This document shows positions 24,025-35,158 of a DNA stretch of 64,000 nucleotides, one piece after another. Below the pieces are notes generated by a model that had not been told where the DNA came from, ran no database searches, and saw nothing but the letters and a program-made list of their open reading frames with translations. A program made the position numbers and the translations under genes. Source of the DNA: Arthrobacter sp. UKPF54-2 (GTDB taxonomy: Bacteria > Actinomycetota > Actinomycetes > Actinomycetales > Micrococcaceae); assembly GCF_007858535.1 (NCBI RefSeq), contig NZ_CP040174.1, positions 1,612,001 through 1,676,000 of the forward strand. The letters are read 5' to 3'. Numbering within the stretch: position 1 is the stretch's first letter; each line of letters starts with the position of its first letter.

Positions 24025-24915
24025 TGAGGGCCTCCATGAGTTCCTTGTTGTAGCCTTCGGGATTCGCCAGCGCTTTGGACAGATCGAAGGTCACGGGCGA
24101 CTGCCGGTAGCGGAACGTCCCCGCGGCGATTTCGGCCTGGATGCTGTTGTACTCGGCCTCGGTGACAGGCTTGAACTTCACGATGTCGCCCGGCCGGAAG
24201 AACACCATAAAGTCCTTGAAATCGGCCAGGGCCTGCGCCGGATCGAAGATTGGCGCGGCAGCGATTCCGAACATCTGATACCCGCCCGCTCCCCGTACCG
24301 AGTAGATGCAGCCGAAGCAGCCACCGTGGCCCACCGTCAAGGCAGGTGTGTCCGTGCGGGGGCTTAGGTACTTGGGGACTTCCAGCTGTTTCTCGCGCTC
24401 TACCAGCTGGAAGAGGAACGGCAGGCCGGCGACGAATCCGACCATGGAGACGAGCCAGGGCTGCTCGTGGTGCCGCTTTATGAACTCCGCGGCGTCCTTG
24501 AGGTTGTTGACTTTGGCGGCATAGTCAATGTCGCTGCCGCCCGGCTCTTGGTGGAATCCTTCGCGGAAGCGCTCTGCCACCTCGGCCGTGAATGGATCGT
24601 CGTACCAGACCGGCACTTCGATGATCCGGGTTTCGAGGGCCTGCTGCTGGTGGTGCGCCAGGTCCGCCTCAATGGTCCGGACGGTCTCTTCAAGGGTCGA
24701 CGGCGGCAGGACGTCGGGATCGAACCGCACCAGCAACGAGGCGTTGGCCGGGCAGATGTCCACGATGCCCGTCAGCTCCAGCTCTGAAAGCTTCTCGGCG
24801 ATGGACATGACCCTGAAATTGGCGGCCAGGCTCATGGACTCGGAGACCTCGACGAACAGGAATTCGTCTCCGCCCCAGGTGTAGCGGGCCTCCAACGCGG
24901 CGGGTGCGGGGCTAC

Positions 24916-24919
<4 letters not shown>
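24014..24919 (-). CDS. pxpB: 5-oxoprolinase subunit PxpB / KipI family, enlarged
   Basis: A 301-residue KipI/PxpB protein (allophanate-hydrolase subunit 1 fold). The core signatures are GDEFLFVEVSESMSLAANFRV, NASLLVRFDPDVL and the active-site region VGFVAGLPFLF, followed by TPALTVGHGGCFGCIYSVRGAGGYQMFG. It is longer than typical PxpB (about 220-240), with an extra segment around residues 100-150 (VPVWYDDPF to NNLKDAAEFIKRHHE). The start overlaps the end of the biotin carboxylase gene (4 bp). Works with PxpC. Confidence 0.85.
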
Positions 24920-26268
<1,349 letters not shown>

Positions 26269-26270
26269 CA

Positions 26271-26510
26271 CTAGCCTTCTCGGATGACGATGATGGTGTC
26301 GCCCGGATTGACCATTTCGCCCTCGTTGACCTTAAAAGATTCGAGGGTCCCGGCGACATCGGACTGGATTTCGGTGAATTGCTTCATGATTTCGATGATG
26401 CCTACGGTCTGGCCGACTTCTATGGTGTCGCCCTCGTTGGCGAAAGGCGGCTTTCCCGGGCCGGGCTTGCGGTAAAAGACTCCGGGGAGCGGGGAAACAA
26501 TGTTTGCCAT
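26271..26510 (-). CDS. Biotin carboxyl carrier protein, minimal
   Basis: A 79-residue protein consisting only of a biotinyl domain. The biotin-accepting lysine is Lys43 in GIIEIMKQF, where the family usually has EAMK or EVMK. It lacks the N-terminal extension of AccB from acetyl-CoA carboxylase. It sits between PxpA and the biotin carboxylase, and its stop touches the carboxylase start. It presumably shuttles carboxyl groups to the PxpB/PxpC pair. Confidence 0.88.
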   Translation of the reverse strand: MANIVSPLPGVFYRKPGPGKPPFANEGDTIEVGQTVGIIEIMKQFTEIQSDVAGTLESFKVNEGEMVNPGDTIIVIREG

Positions 26511-26546
26511 GGGGTGCTCGCTTTCAGGTGGTTGGATTAATCGGCT

Positions 26547-27302
26547 CTAGCCCAGGACCGCACGCACGGCGCTGGCCACGGCAGTGGAATTGGGGGCGTC
26601 GGAGTGCACGCAGATACTTCTAAACGGAATGTCCAGTTCGGTGCCGTCAACGGCCAGTACCGGCTCACCGGCCAGGGCGCGGCTGACGCGTTCGGCGGCG
26701 GCTGCGGGGTCAGTGGGAACCGGGCGTCGCTGGATCAGCAGCTCCCCTGCAGGACCGTAGTTGAGGTCAACATAGAGCTCCGGCACGAATTCCACGCCCA
26801 TCGCCCGGCACACCTTTTCGTGGGCGGTCCCGGCGAGCCCGTAGAACGGAACTCCGTACTGCAGCGCCGCTCCGGCGGCGGCCTGCATCAGCTCCTCGTC
26901 GCCGGCCAGCATTCCGTAGAGGGCGCCATGGGGTTTGATGTGGTTCAGCGAGAGCCCGTGCTTGCCCAGGAACGCCGTCAAGGCCCCGGTCTGGTACAGG
27001 ATGATCGACTCGACCTCGTCAGGGCTAAGCACCATCCGGCGGCGGCCGAAACCCACCACGTCGGGGAGCCCGGGGTGCGAACCGACAGCCACGCCGTGCT
27101 CGGCGGCCAACGCCACGGTCCGGTTCATCACGTCGGGATCACCCGCGTGGAACCCGCACGCCACGTTGGCAACGTCGATGACGCGCATGAGTTCCTCGTC
27201 GTTTCCGAACTCGTGGAGGCCCAGGCCCTCACCCATGTCGGAATTCAACAACACACGCCCTTCAGGGCGGGGAGAAGTGCCGGGAGTCACATTTGTTTGC
27301 AT
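26547..27302 (-). CDS. pxpA: 5-oxoprolinase subunit PxpA (LamB/YcsF family)
   Basis: A 251-residue LamB/YcsF protein, first gene of the operon. It has LLNSDMGEGLGLHEFGNDEELM, VANVACGFHAGDPDVMNRTV, VGSHPGLPDVVGFGRRRM, LNHIKPHGALY and FRSICVHSDAPNS. The family's Escherichia coli member is part of the ATP-dependent 5-oxoprolinase PxpABC, which opens pyroglutamate to glutamate; older work tied a fungal relative to lactam use. It is divergent from the PucR regulator with a 119-bp shared control region. Confidence 0.88.
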   Translation of the reverse strand: MQTNVTPGTSPRPEGRVLLNSDMGEGLGLHEFGNDEELMRVIDVANVACGFHAGDPDVMNRTVALAAEHGVAVGSHPGLPDVVGFGRRRMVLSPDEVESIILYQTGALTAFLGKHGLSLNHIKPHGALYGMLAGDEELMQAAAGAALQYGVPFYGLAGTAHEKVCRAMGVEFVPELYVDLNYGPAGELLIQRRPVPTDPAAAAERVSRALAGEPVLAVDGTELDIPFRSICVHSDAPNSTAVASAVRAVLG

Positions 27303-27421
27303 GGTGCAACGCTACTCAGCTTCCGGGGGAGCCGATATTGTGCAGGTCGATGAATCGAAGGGCCTGACTTATGATGTTTGCACTATCTGGAGGGTTTGGC
27401 CCGCCACTCATTGGAGGCTCC

Positions 27422-28867
27422 GTGAGAATCTCAGACCTGATTGACGACGCCGATCTCAACATCCGGCTTCGTGTTCGGGGCGCCGAAGGCCGTCTGGACC
27501 GGCCGATCACCTGGTGTGCACCCGCCGAACATATGGACCCCACGCCTTTCCTCAGCGTCAATGCCCTGCTGCTGACCAACGGCATGGGGCTGAACGTTAG
27601 AGACTTCAGGATCTGGGACGCCTACGTGGAACGGCTGGTCTCCGTCCCCGTGTCCGGACTCGCATTTGGCCTGGGCGCCGCGCACCGCGAGCTGCCGGAG
27701 GGCCTGCTGCAGGCTTGCGAGGCGCACGGACTGCCACTGCTGGAGCTCCCGCCGGATGTGCCCTTTGTGCTGGTCATGCGCCACGTGGAGCGGATCATTG
27801 CCGCCGAGCGCTATGAGGAGCTGCGGACGGGCTGGGAGCTGGCAGACGAATGCACCCGCCTGGCGGCCGACGGACATTCCTTGGGGGAGGTGCTTGGGCG
27901 GGTGGCGGGCGCCGTCAACGCGAGGGTGGCCGTGGTCGATCAGAATGCATTCGAGCTCGTAGCCGCAGGCACCGCCCACGGCCACACCGCGCGGACCACG
28001 CTGCGCCTGCCAAGCGGCGCATCCGAGCAGTTCAGGCTGGCCATCGAGGGGATCGGTAGCGACATTGTGCTGCAGCCCGTCCTGGGCCCGGTTGCCGCAG
28101 TCATCGGCATGCAGCTGAGCTACACCCTTGGCTCGCGATCGCCCCTGCATTCCCGGGAAGCAGCGCGCTTTATGGAGGCCCTCTATGCGGATCACGGTGA
28201 GCCGTCCCTGCCGCTGCGGCGCTATGCGCTGGAGTCCGGCTTCGATCCCGACGGTGACTGGAGCACGGTACTCATCGGCAGCTCGGAGGAGGTCGCGCCC
28301 GCCAAGCTGCGTGCCATCGCATGGCGCGCCCGGGTGGGATTGCAGGCCACGTTCAGCACGGTGCGCTTCATGGAGGAAAACGGCCTCACCTCGCTGTTGC
28401 TGCAGCGCCGGCAGGGAACGGCGGACCTGCTTGCTGCCGTGCGGGAGTTCTTTCTGGACGCGCCGGAATTCTCTGTCATCGTCACCGAGTCCGCGAGCCT
28501 CAGCGAACTGCCGCTGACGCTTCAACTTGCCCGGCGCCAGGTGGGGCGGCCGGGCGTGCGTAGGGCGCCGCTGGCCGACCTCGCCGGCATAGTGCAGGGG
28601 CTGCCCAGCCCGGGGTTGGTGGCGATGTGCCAGCGACTGCTGGCCCCCTTGACCTCTGACCGCGGCATTGCGTTGAGGGAGACGTTCGACGCTTACCTCC
28701 GGCACAGCGGGAATTCCACTAAAATCTGTGACGAGCTCTTCATCCACAGGAACACGCTCAGCTACAGGCTGAGGAAGATCCAGGAGCTCCTGCGCCTTGA
28801 TCTGGCCGACGGCGAGGTCCGTGCCACCTACATGCTGGCTTTGAGCATCGTCGCGGCAGCCCGCTAA
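27422..28867 (+). CDS. PucR family transcriptional regulator
   Basis: A 481-residue PucR-type regulator. An N-terminal PucR domain (about 1-130, with LLTNGMGLN and GLPLLELPPDVPF) is followed by a sensor/GGDEF-like middle and a C-terminal HTH_30 domain, LRHSGNSTKICDELFIHRNTLSYRLRKIQELL. I chose GTG 27422, with GGAGG at 27414-27418, over upstream in-frame ATGs. Divergent orientation from the pxp/biotin operon makes it the likely nitrogen-source or pathway-specific activator of that operon. Confidence 0.9.
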   Translation: MRISDLIDDADLNIRLRVRGAEGRLDRPITWCAPAEHMDPTPFLSVNALLLTNGMGLNVRDFRIWDAYVERLVSVPVSGLAFGLGAAHRELPEGLLQACEAHGLPLLELPPDVPFVLVMRHVERIIAAERYEELRTGWELADECTRLAADGHSLGEVLGRVAGAVNARVAVVDQNAFELVAAGTAHGHTARTTLRLPSGASEQFRLAIEGIGSDIVLQPVLGPVAAVIGMQLSYTLGSRSPLHSREAARFMEALYADHGEPSLPLRRYALESGFDPDGDWSTVLIGSSEEVAPAKLRAIAWRARVGLQATFSTVRFMEENGLTSLLLQRRQGTADLLAAVREFFLDAPEFSVIVTESASLSELPLTLQLARRQVGRPGVRRAPLADLAGIVQGLPSPGLVAMCQRLLAPLTSDRGIALRETFDAYLRHSGNSTKICDELFIHRNTLSYRLRKIQELLRLDLADGEVRATYMLALSIVAAAR

Positions 28868-28934
28868 GGCAACGCGATACACGGCGCAGGCGCGCCGTCC
28901 GGCTGATCGCAGATCTCTCCGGGAGTCTTCGAGA

Positions 28935-29975
28935 TCACCCGGGGATCGCCTGAGCGCTGCTTTCCCGGATGCATAGGGTCGGTTCGAGCAGGACAGGTTC
29001 GACCGGTTCGCCGTCCAGCACGCGCTTCAGGAGCTGCATGGCGGTCCGGCCGATATCCAGCATCGGTGAGCGGACCGAGGAAAGAGGGATGGGAAGCTCC
29101 GCGGCGACCGACGTGTCGTTAAAGCCCACCACCGCGACGTCACGGCCGACGGTGAAGCGATGGGACCGCAACACGCCCATAGCCCCGATTGCCGCGAAGT
29201 CGTTAACGGCGAACACGGCCGTGGGATGAGGCTTCCCGCTGGCCAGGATGGTTTCGGTTGCTTCGCGTCCGCCGGACGTGTCGAATCGGGACCACACCAC
29301 AGCGTCGTCGGGAATTTCGCCGCCCAGGGATCGCCACCGGTCCACGAACCCGGCCGTCCGGTCAACGGCTGTGCTGGCGTACGGTTCACCCGCAACCACG
29401 GCCACGTTCCTGTGGCCTTTGCTCCACAGATGGTCCGCCGCAAGTCGGCCTCCGAGGACATCGTCGCAGGTGGCCGAGGGATAGCCGGGAACGCGGCGGT
29501 TCACGAGCACGAAAGGGACCTTGCGCTCGGTCAGCTCACGCAGCTGGTTGCCGTCCAGGTGCGCATCTCCAATGATCAGCCCGTCCACCCGGCGGGCCAG
29601 CATGGTGTCCGTTTTTCGGCGCTGTTCCTCCGGGTCGTCCCGGGAGTTCATGACGAACGTCGAGTAGCCGAGCTCAGCCGCGGCCTCCTCAATGCCCTCG
29701 TACATGATGGCCAGGACGAGGTCCGAAAGCCGGGGAACGATTACGCCCGTGAGGCGGGTCCGCCGCGTCCGCAGGCCGGCGGCCTGGGGGTTGGGGGAGT
29801 AACCCCGCTTCCGCGCCAACTCGCGAACGCGTTCGGCCGTCGCCACGGACGCGGCGCCGCGTGCCACGTCCGAGCCGGAATGAAGAATCCTGGACACGGT
29901 CGACGGGTGGATGCCGAGCTCATTTGCAAGGTCCTTAAGCGTGACCGTGCGGCCATCGGCCGTGATTTCTTTCAT
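28935..29975 (-). CDS. LacI family transcriptional repressor
   Basis: A 346-residue LacI regulator: N-terminal HTH (VTLKDLANELGIHPSTVSRILHSG, residues 11-34), hinge region RGYSPNPQAAGLRTRRT, and a periplasmic-binding-fold effector domain (LVNRRVPGYPSATCDDVLGGRLAADHL, FAVNDFAAIGAMGVLR). ATG at 29975 has GGGGAG upstream. It is divergent from the asparaginase operon, whose control region carries two matching palindromes. The effector is not readable; LacI proteins usually bind sugars or purines. Confidence 0.92.
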   Translation of the reverse strand: MKEITADGRTVTLKDLANELGIHPSTVSRILHSGSDVARGAASVATAERVRELARKRGYSPNPQAAGLRTRRTRLTGVIVPRLSDLVLAIMYEGIEEAAAELGYSTFVMNSRDDPEEQRRKTDTMLARRVDGLIIGDAHLDGNQLRELTERKVPFVLVNRRVPGYPSATCDDVLGGRLAADHLWSKGHRNVAVVAGEPYASTAVDRTAGFVDRWRSLGGEIPDDAVVWSRFDTSGGREATETILASGKPHPTAVFAVNDFAAIGAMGVLRSHRFTVGRDVAVVGFNDTSVAAELPIPLSSVRSPMLDIGRTAMQLLKRVLDGEPVEPVLLEPTLCIRESSAQAIPG

Positions 29976-30051
29976 TTGCTCCCCTGTCGCAGCTCAAGAA
30001 GGCGTCATACAAGACTGCCCGATGCTGCGCGAATCCTCAGCACTGGGACCC

Positions 30052-30080
30052 TTGACGTGTCCCAAGTCACATCCTATAGT
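30052..30080 (+). promoter_or_regulatory. Sigma70-type promoter of the asparaginase operon
   Basis: -35 TTGACG (30052-30057), exactly 17 bp, -10 TATAGT (30075-30080). The first LacI operator begins 14 bp after the -10, so a bound repressor would block initiation or early elongation. The leader to the asparaginase start is about 180 nt. Confidence 0.75.
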
Positions 30081-30093
30081 CAGTTTAACCTCT

Positions 30094-30111
30094 TACCCAA
30101 TCGATTGGGTA
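30094..30111. promoter_or_regulatory. LacI operator O1
   Basis: Perfect 18-bp palindrome TACCCAATCGATTGGGTA with the central CG step typical of LacI-family operators. It lies just downstream of the promoter at 30052-30080. Confidence 0.85.
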
Positions 30112-30206
30112 GCCCGGCGGGTCGCATTCCACGCCAAAAGTGTTTACATCGCCGAAACGCCGGGCGCCATGTGGGCGAAACATCGCACAGATACTTTTTA
30201 GCCAGA

Positions 30207-30224
30207 TACCCAAACGATTGGGTA
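30207..30224. promoter_or_regulatory. LacI operator O2
   Basis: TACCCAAACGATTGGGTA, one base different from O1, with centres 113 bp apart. Two such sites between the promoter and the first gene suggest DNA looping by a tetrameric or paired repressor, or a downstream roadblock. Confidence 0.82.
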
Positions 30225-30265
30225 AGCGTTCGCCGGAGGCGGATGCAGGAGTAACGGAGTCGAAC

Positions 30266-31360
30266 ATGACCGTCACAGATACGGGCCAGGCACACGTGGT
30301 ACTGCTGGCCACGGGCGGCACCATCTCCTCCCGCGGGTCAGAGGGGGGCGGCGGAGCGGTGGCCTCGGACACGGGAGAGCAGGTCTTTGCCAGCGTGGGC
30401 GGCCGGGCTGCCTACCCGGTTCGCGTGGTGGACGTCTTCCGGAAGGGCTCGTACCTGCTGACCGTTGACGACATGATCGCCATCTGCGCCAGGATCCGCG
30501 AGGCCCTGACGGACCCGCAGGTTCTCGGGGTAGTGGTCACGCATGGCACGGACACGATGGAGGAAACGGCGTACCTGGCGGAACTCACACATGACGATGC
30601 CAGGCCGGTCGTCTTCACCGGAGCCCAGCAGGCTGCCGACTCCACCACCCCTGATGGCCCGGGAAATCTCGTCCGTGCGATCGCCGTCGCCGGTTCCCCC
30701 GCAGCCCGGGGGAAGGGTGTTCTCCTGGCCTTTGCCGGGACCATTTTCCCTGCGGCTGGAGTGCGGAAGTGCCACACCACAAGACCCGAAGCCTTCGCTA
30801 ATCCGGATTTCGGAACGGCCGGATCGGTCAGCGATGCGGGAGAAGTAAGGCTGACGGCGGTACGGCCGCCGATTGAGGCGTTGCCGTTGCCGTTGCCGGG
30901 CGACGGGTCAGGTTCGCCTCGCGTGGACCTCATAGCCGCCTACCCCGGCGCGGACGCCGCCCTGCTGCGAAGTTCCCTCCAGGCCGGTGCGGCGGGGATT
31001 GTCCTCCAAGGAACCGGAACGGGCAACGCCAACCGCGAGATCTGCCGGGAGGTCGCCGCGGCCACCGCGGCCGGCGTGGTGGTAGTGACAAGCACCCGCG
31101 TGGAGGCCGGCGCCGTCGTGCCGATCTATGGCGACGGCGGCGGCGACGATCTGCGCGCGGCGGGCGCCATATCCTCTGGGCTGCTCCGGCCCTCCCAGTC
31201 GCTGGTTCTCCTGAGCCTGCTGCTCCGCCTCGGCGCACCACCGGACCGCATCGCGGCAGCCTTCGCCCTGCGTGGCAGGTTGCCGGACCCCGACCACCCC
31301 GAAGACAGTACCTCACCACACAACTCCAACAAAAAGCCCAGTGAAAGGTTGATCTCATGA
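30266..31360 (+). CDS. L-asparaginase (type I/II fold amidohydrolase)
   Basis: A 364-residue asparaginase/glutaminase-family enzyme. The first catalytic threonine is in ATGGTISS (Thr19) and the second motif is [15 protein letters not shown], followed by [19 protein letters not shown]. No signal peptide from ATG 30266, which has GGAG upstream, so it is cytoplasmic. First gene of a LacI-controlled operon; its stop overlaps the next start (ATGA). Given an imidase-like neighbour, it could act as a half-amidase on ring-opened imides as well as on asparagine. Confidence 0.9.
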   Translation: MTVTDTGQAHVVLLATGGTISSRGSEGGGGAVASDTGEQVFASVGGRAAYPVRVVDVFRKGSYLLTVDDMIAICARIREALTDPQVLGVVVTHGTDTMEETAYLAELTHDDARPVVFTGAQQAADSTTPDGPGNLVRAIAVAGSPAARGKGVLLAFAGTIFPAAGVRKCHTTRPEAFANPDFGTAGSVSDAGEVRLTAVRPPIEALPLPLPGDGSGSPRVDLIAAYPGADAALLRSSLQAGAAGIVLQGTGTGNANREICREVAAATAAGVVVVTSTRVEAGAVVPIYGDGGGDDLRAAGAISSGLLRPSQSLVLLSLLLRLGAPPDRIAAAFALRGRLPDPDHPEDSTSPHNSNKKPSERLIS

Positions 31361-32247
31361 CTAAGGACATCCAAGTCGCGTTCGGCGTCGACGTGGACGC
31401 CGTTGCCGGAATGCTCGGCTCCTACGGAGGCGAAGACTCTCCGTGTGACATCTCCCGCGGTCTGTTCAGCGGTGAAGTCGGCGGCCCGCGCCTCATCCGC
31501 CTCTTCGAGAAATACGGGCTGCCGGCCACCTGGTTCGTCCCGGGTCACTCGATCGAGACGTTCCCGGATCTGACGCGGATGATCGTTGACGCGGGGCACG
31601 AAATTGGCGTCCACGGGTACTCGCACGAGAACCCCATCGCAATGACGCGGGAGCAGGAGACGGCCATCCTTGATCGGTCGATCGAACTCATCGAAAAAGT
31701 CTCCGGCCGCCGCCCCACGGGGTACGTCGCTCCCTGGTGGGAATTTTCGCAGGTTACCAACGAAATCCTCCTCGAACGCGGGATCAAGTACGACCACTCT
31801 CTGATGCACCGCGACTTCGAGCCCTACTACGTCCGGGTCGGTGACAGCTGGAAGAAGATCGACTACACCAAGGACGCCGAAACCTGGATGGAGCCGCTGG
31901 TCCGCGGCAAGGAAACCGACCTGGTCGAAATTCCGGCCAACTGGTACCTCGATGACCTGCCTCCCATGATGTTCATCAAGGCGTCCCCGAATTCGCACGG
32001 CTTTGTGAGCCCCCGCGACATCGAGCAGATGTGGCGCGACCAGTTCGACTGGGTGTACCGGGAAATGGACCAGGCCGTCTTCACCATGACCATCCACCCG
32101 GACGTCTCGGGCAGGCCCCAGGTCCTCCTCATGCTCGAACGCCTCATCGAACACATCAACTCCCATGAAGGCGTCAGCTGGCTCAAGTTTGACCAGATCG
32201 CAGACTCCTTCCTCGCTCGCAGCCCCCGAAAGGAAAACCAGTCATGA
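31357..32247 (+). CDS. Polysaccharide-deacetylase-fold hydrolase, HpPgdA/cyclic-imidase type
   Basis: A 296-residue NodB-fold metal hydrolase almost collinear with the Helicobacter pylori HP0310 (PgdA) group. Metal ligands: Asp14 in GVDVDAV and His86/His90 in VHGYSHEN. Group signatures are [63 protein letters not shown] and [14 protein letters not shown]. No signal peptide. Some members of this cytoplasmic group are described as cyclic imidases, which suits a neighbouring amidase better than peptidoglycan deacetylation. The reaction is not settled by sequence. Confidence 0.85.
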   Translation: MTKDIQVAFGVDVDAVAGMLGSYGGEDSPCDISRGLFSGEVGGPRLIRLFEKYGLPATWFVPGHSIETFPDLTRMIVDAGHEIGVHGYSHENPIAMTREQETAILDRSIELIEKVSGRRPTGYVAPWWEFSQVTNEILLERGIKYDHSLMHRDFEPYYVRVGDSWKKIDYTKDAETWMEPLVRGKETDLVEIPANWYLDDLPPMMFIKASPNSHGFVSPRDIEQMWRDQFDWVYREMDQAVFTMTIHPDVSGRPQVLLMLERLIEHINSHEGVSWLKFDQIADSFLARSPRKENQS

Positions 32248-33638
32248 CCATCCAGCAGCCCGCCGTCGACCTGACGAACCCGACACCTGACGAGAAGCGC
32301 CGTTTCCCGGTCTTCTCCAAGCGCAACACGACCACCGCCACGGTACTGGCCCTGCTGGCCTGGACCATCGCCGTTTTCGACTACGGCCTTTTCGGCACCC
32401 TCTTGCCGGCCATGCAGGAAGAGTTCGGCTGGACAGCAACCGAGGCCTACGCCATCAACACCTGGATCGCCGTCGGCACTGCCATCGTCTGCTTCGGCAT
32501 CGGCCCTGTCATTGACCGGCTTGGCCGGCGCAAGGGCATGATGACCACGATCGGCGGCACCGCCGTCGTCTCCGGCCTGACGGCCCTGATTCCGACTGGC
32601 ATCCCGTTCCTCAGCAACGGCATGCTCGTGCTGGTCCGGTCCTTCGGCGGCCTCGGCTTCTCGGAGCAGGCAGTCAACGCGACCTACATGAACGAGGTCT
32701 ACCAGGTCACCGAGGTTGCCGATAAGCGGAAGCGTCCCGGTTTCCACTACTCCTTCATCCAGGGCGGCTGGCCGCTGGGCTTCCTGCTCGCCAGTGCCCT
32801 GGCCCTCGCTTTCCTTCCCTCCCTCGGCTGGCGCGCCCTGTACCTCATGGCGACGATTCCGGCAGCGATCATCGTGTGGGTCATTTCCAAGAAGCTCAAG
32901 GAGACTCCCCAGTTCGAACTGCACCACAAGCTGACCCAACTTGAGAAGAGCGGCCAGTCCGGGGACGCGCACGCCCTGGCCCACGCGTACGGTGTCGAAC
33001 ACTCGTCCGCGGCCCCGCTGAAGCGCATCTGGGAACCGCACCTGCGCCGGAACACGATCGTCTTCTCGCTGGCCTGGATCTTCAACTTTTTCGGGATCAT
33101 GATCTTCAGCATCCTCGGCAGCTCCGTACTGAAGAACGCCAAGGGCGTGGAACTTTCGGATGCGTTCTGGATGCTGATTGTCATCAACATGCTGGCGTAC
33201 TTCGGTTACGTCTTCCACGGATGGCTCGGTGACAAGATCGGCCGCAAGCGGACCATCATCGGCGGCTGGATTCTCTCCGGCCTGTCCTTCACCATCATGC
33301 TCAGCCCCATCGCCACCAGCCCGTTCATGATCATCCTCACCTACGGCGCCGGGCTGTTCTTCCTGGTCGGACCCTACGCCGCCATCCAGTACTTCATGGC
33401 CGAGTGCTACCCCGTCAGCTGCCGTGCCACCGGCACCGCATTCATCGGTGCCATGAGCCAGCCCGGCACCATCCTGGGCGGCGCACTGTTCACCGCAGCG
33501 GCAGCCAGTGCGGGCACCGGCGCTGCAGCCCTCTGGGTCGGTGCAGCCGGAACCCTGTTCTCCGGGCTCCTGATGATCGCTGCGAAGCCGCCGGCTGAGG
33601 CCCTGCTCGAGGACCACCCGCACGAGGTCGACGCATGA
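32244..33638 (+). CDS. MFS transporter (organic-acid/sugar symporter type)
   Basis: A 464-residue, twelve-helix carrier of the general sugar/aromatic-acid:H+ symporter group. Signature regions are the loop 2-3 motif [10 protein letters not shown], the repeated loop [17 protein letters not shown], and [23 protein letters not shown] in the C-terminal half. Coupled by ATGA overlap to the imidase-like gene and to the SDR. Uptake of the operon's starting compound is the natural role; the substrate class cannot be narrowed from sequence alone. Confidence 0.87.
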   Translation: MTIQQPAVDLTNPTPDEKRRFPVFSKRNTTTATVLALLAWTIAVFDYGLFGTLLPAMQEEFGWTATEAYAINTWIAVGTAIVCFGIGPVIDRLGRRKGMMTTIGGTAVVSGLTALIPTGIPFLSNGMLVLVRSFGGLGFSEQAVNATYMNEVYQVTEVADKRKRPGFHYSFIQGGWPLGFLLASALALAFLPSLGWRALYLMATIPAAIIVWVISKKLKETPQFELHHKLTQLEKSGQSGDAHALAHAYGVEHSSAAPLKRIWEPHLRRNTIVFSLAWIFNFFGIMIFSILGSSVLKNAKGVELSDAFWMLIVINMLAYFGYVFHGWLGDKIGRKRTIIGGWILSGLSFTIMLSPIATSPFMIILTYGAGLFFLVGPYAAIQYFMAECYPVSCRATGTAFIGAMSQPGTILGGALFTAAAASAGTGAAALWVGAAGTLFSGLLMIAAKPPAEALLEDHPHEVDA

Positions 33639-34402
33639 CCGCGGACACGAGGGTGGCCGTGATTACCGGGGCCGCCAGCGGAATTGGCCGCGCGCTCGCC
33701 GTTCATTACGCCAAGCATGGCGTGCGGTCGGTGATCGGCACCTTCCCGGGGGATCCCCACGACCCGGAGGAAACCCTGCGCCTGGTGAAAGATGCGGGGG
33801 GCCAGGCGGTGATCCACGAAGTGGATGTCCGCAGCACTCCCTCGGTTGACGCGTTCGCCGAACGTGCGGTCAACGAATTCGGCCGGCTGGACTACGCCGT
33901 GGCGAACGCCGGAGTCCTTCGAAACTCGTCCCTCGGCGAGATGACCGACGAACGCTGGGACGACATGCTCGACGTCGACCTCACCGGCGTGTTGCGGACC
34001 CTGCGGGCGGGATCCGCGCAGATGACCGAGGGCGGGGCGATGGTTGCCGTGTCCTCAATCGCCGGCGGTGTCTACGGGTGGGAGGAGCATGCCCACTACG
34101 CGGCCGCCAAAGCCGGCGTGCTCGGGCTGATCCGCAGCGTAGCCGCAGAGCTGGGACCGCGTGGCATCCGCGCCAACGCCGTCATCCCCGGGCTCATCGA
34201 GACGCCGCAGTCCCTGGACCCAGTGAACTCGCTGGGGCCCGAGGGCCTGCAACGCGCCGGGCGGGACATTCCGTGGGGCCGGGTTGGGCGGCCCGAGGAG
34301 GTTGCCAGCGTGATCGGCTTCCTGACCTCCGATGACGCCGCCTACGTCACCGGCCAGTCGGTAACAGTCGACGGCGGCCTCACGATCAAAATGCGGGCCT
34401 GA
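33635..34402 (+). CDS. SDR family oxidoreductase 1 of the LacI operon
   Basis: A 255-residue classical SDR: TGAASGIGRALA cofactor loop, ANAGVL, Ser in VSSIAGG, YAAAKAG, and the C-terminal AAYVTGQSVTVDGGLT. NAD or NADP preference is not obvious. Its start overlaps the transporter stop (ATGA), so it belongs to the same message. Substrate unknown; it may oxidise or reduce a hydroxyl on the imported compound. Confidence 0.85.
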   Translation: MTADTRVAVITGAASGIGRALAVHYAKHGVRSVIGTFPGDPHDPEETLRLVKDAGGQAVIHEVDVRSTPSVDAFAERAVNEFGRLDYAVANAGVLRNSSLGEMTDERWDDMLDVDLTGVLRTLRAGSAQMTEGGAMVAVSSIAGGVYGWEEHAHYAAAKAGVLGLIRSVAAELGPRGIRANAVIPGLIETPQSLDPVNSLGPEGLQRAGRDIPWGRVGRPEEVASVIGFLTSDDAAYVTGQSVTVDGGLTIKMRA

Positions 34403-34421
34403 GAAGCACTGGAAGGAACGA

Positions 34422-35144
34422 ATGAACAACACGTACACCTCACCCAACCAATCGGGCCGGGCTGTGGTGGTCACGGGCGGCGCCAGCGGCATCGGCAAAG
34501 CCATCGCCGAGGCCTTCACCGCCAATGGCGACAGAGTGGCCGTCTTGGACCGGTCGGGCGCGGGGGGAGCCATCGCCGTCGATGTCTCGGATGAAGAGAG
34601 CGTGAAAGCCGCCTTCGCCACGGCACGGGACCAGTTGGGCAGTATCGACATCCTCGTTAACAGTGCGGGGCTGCTCACCGAATCGCGGCTGGAGGACATG
34701 ACCCTGGCCATGTGGAACGAGACTATATCCGTCGACCTGACCGGCGTCTTTCTCTGCTGCCGGGAGGTCGTGGGGGAGATGCGGCAGCAGAAGTGGGGCC
34801 GCATCATCAACATCGCCTCCCAGCTGGCCATCAAAGGCGGAACCGGGCTCAGCCACTACAGTGCCGCCAAGGCCGGGGTGGTGGGGCTGACAAAAGCCTT
34901 GGCCCTGGAAACCGCCGGCGACAATGTGCTGGTAAACAGCATCGCCCCGGGTCCGATAGAAACCCCGCTGGTTGACGGAATATCGGAAGACTGGAAGGCG
35001 GCCAAACGTGCCGAGCTTCCGCTGGGGCGGTTCGGAAAACCGGCGGAGGTGGCACCCACAGCTCTCCTGCTAGCGAGCGACCCCGGGGGAAACCTCTTTG
35101 TTGGGCAAACTCTCGGCCCCAATTCCGGCGATGTAATGCCCTAG
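34422..35144 (+). CDS. SDR family oxidoreductase 2 (FabG-like)
   Basis: A 240-residue classical SDR: TGGASGIGKAIAEAF, NSAGLLTESRLEDM, NIASQLAIKGGTGLSHYSAAKAG, and NSIAPGPIETPLVDG. It resembles FabG-type 3-ketoacyl reductases, as do many catabolic SDRs. ATG has a GGAAGGA site and starts 20 bp after SDR 1. Paired SDRs in one operon often carry out sequential oxidation and reduction, that is, an epimerisation. Confidence 0.85.
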   Translation: MNNTYTSPNQSGRAVVVTGGASGIGKAIAEAFTANGDRVAVLDRSGAGGAIAVDVSDEESVKAAFATARDQLGSIDILVNSAGLLTESRLEDMTLAMWNETISVDLTGVFLCCREVVGEMRQQKWGRIINIASQLAIKGGTGLSHYSAAKAGVVGLTKALALETAGDNVLVNSIAPGPIETPLVDGISEDWKAAKRAELPLGRFGKPAEVAPTALLLASDPGGNLFVGQTLGPNSGDVMP

Positions 35145-35158
35145 AAAGGGGAAACCGC

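Noticed and set aside
31357..32247. Secreted peptidoglycan deacetylase
   Set aside because: No signal peptide or wall anchor, and it sits in a metabolic operon; similarity is to the cytoplasmic HpPgdA/imidase group.
31863..33623. A 586-codon open frame on the minus strand opposite the MFS gene
   Set aside because: Antisense artefact of GC-rich codons; the plus strand has clear transporter signatures and coupled starts.
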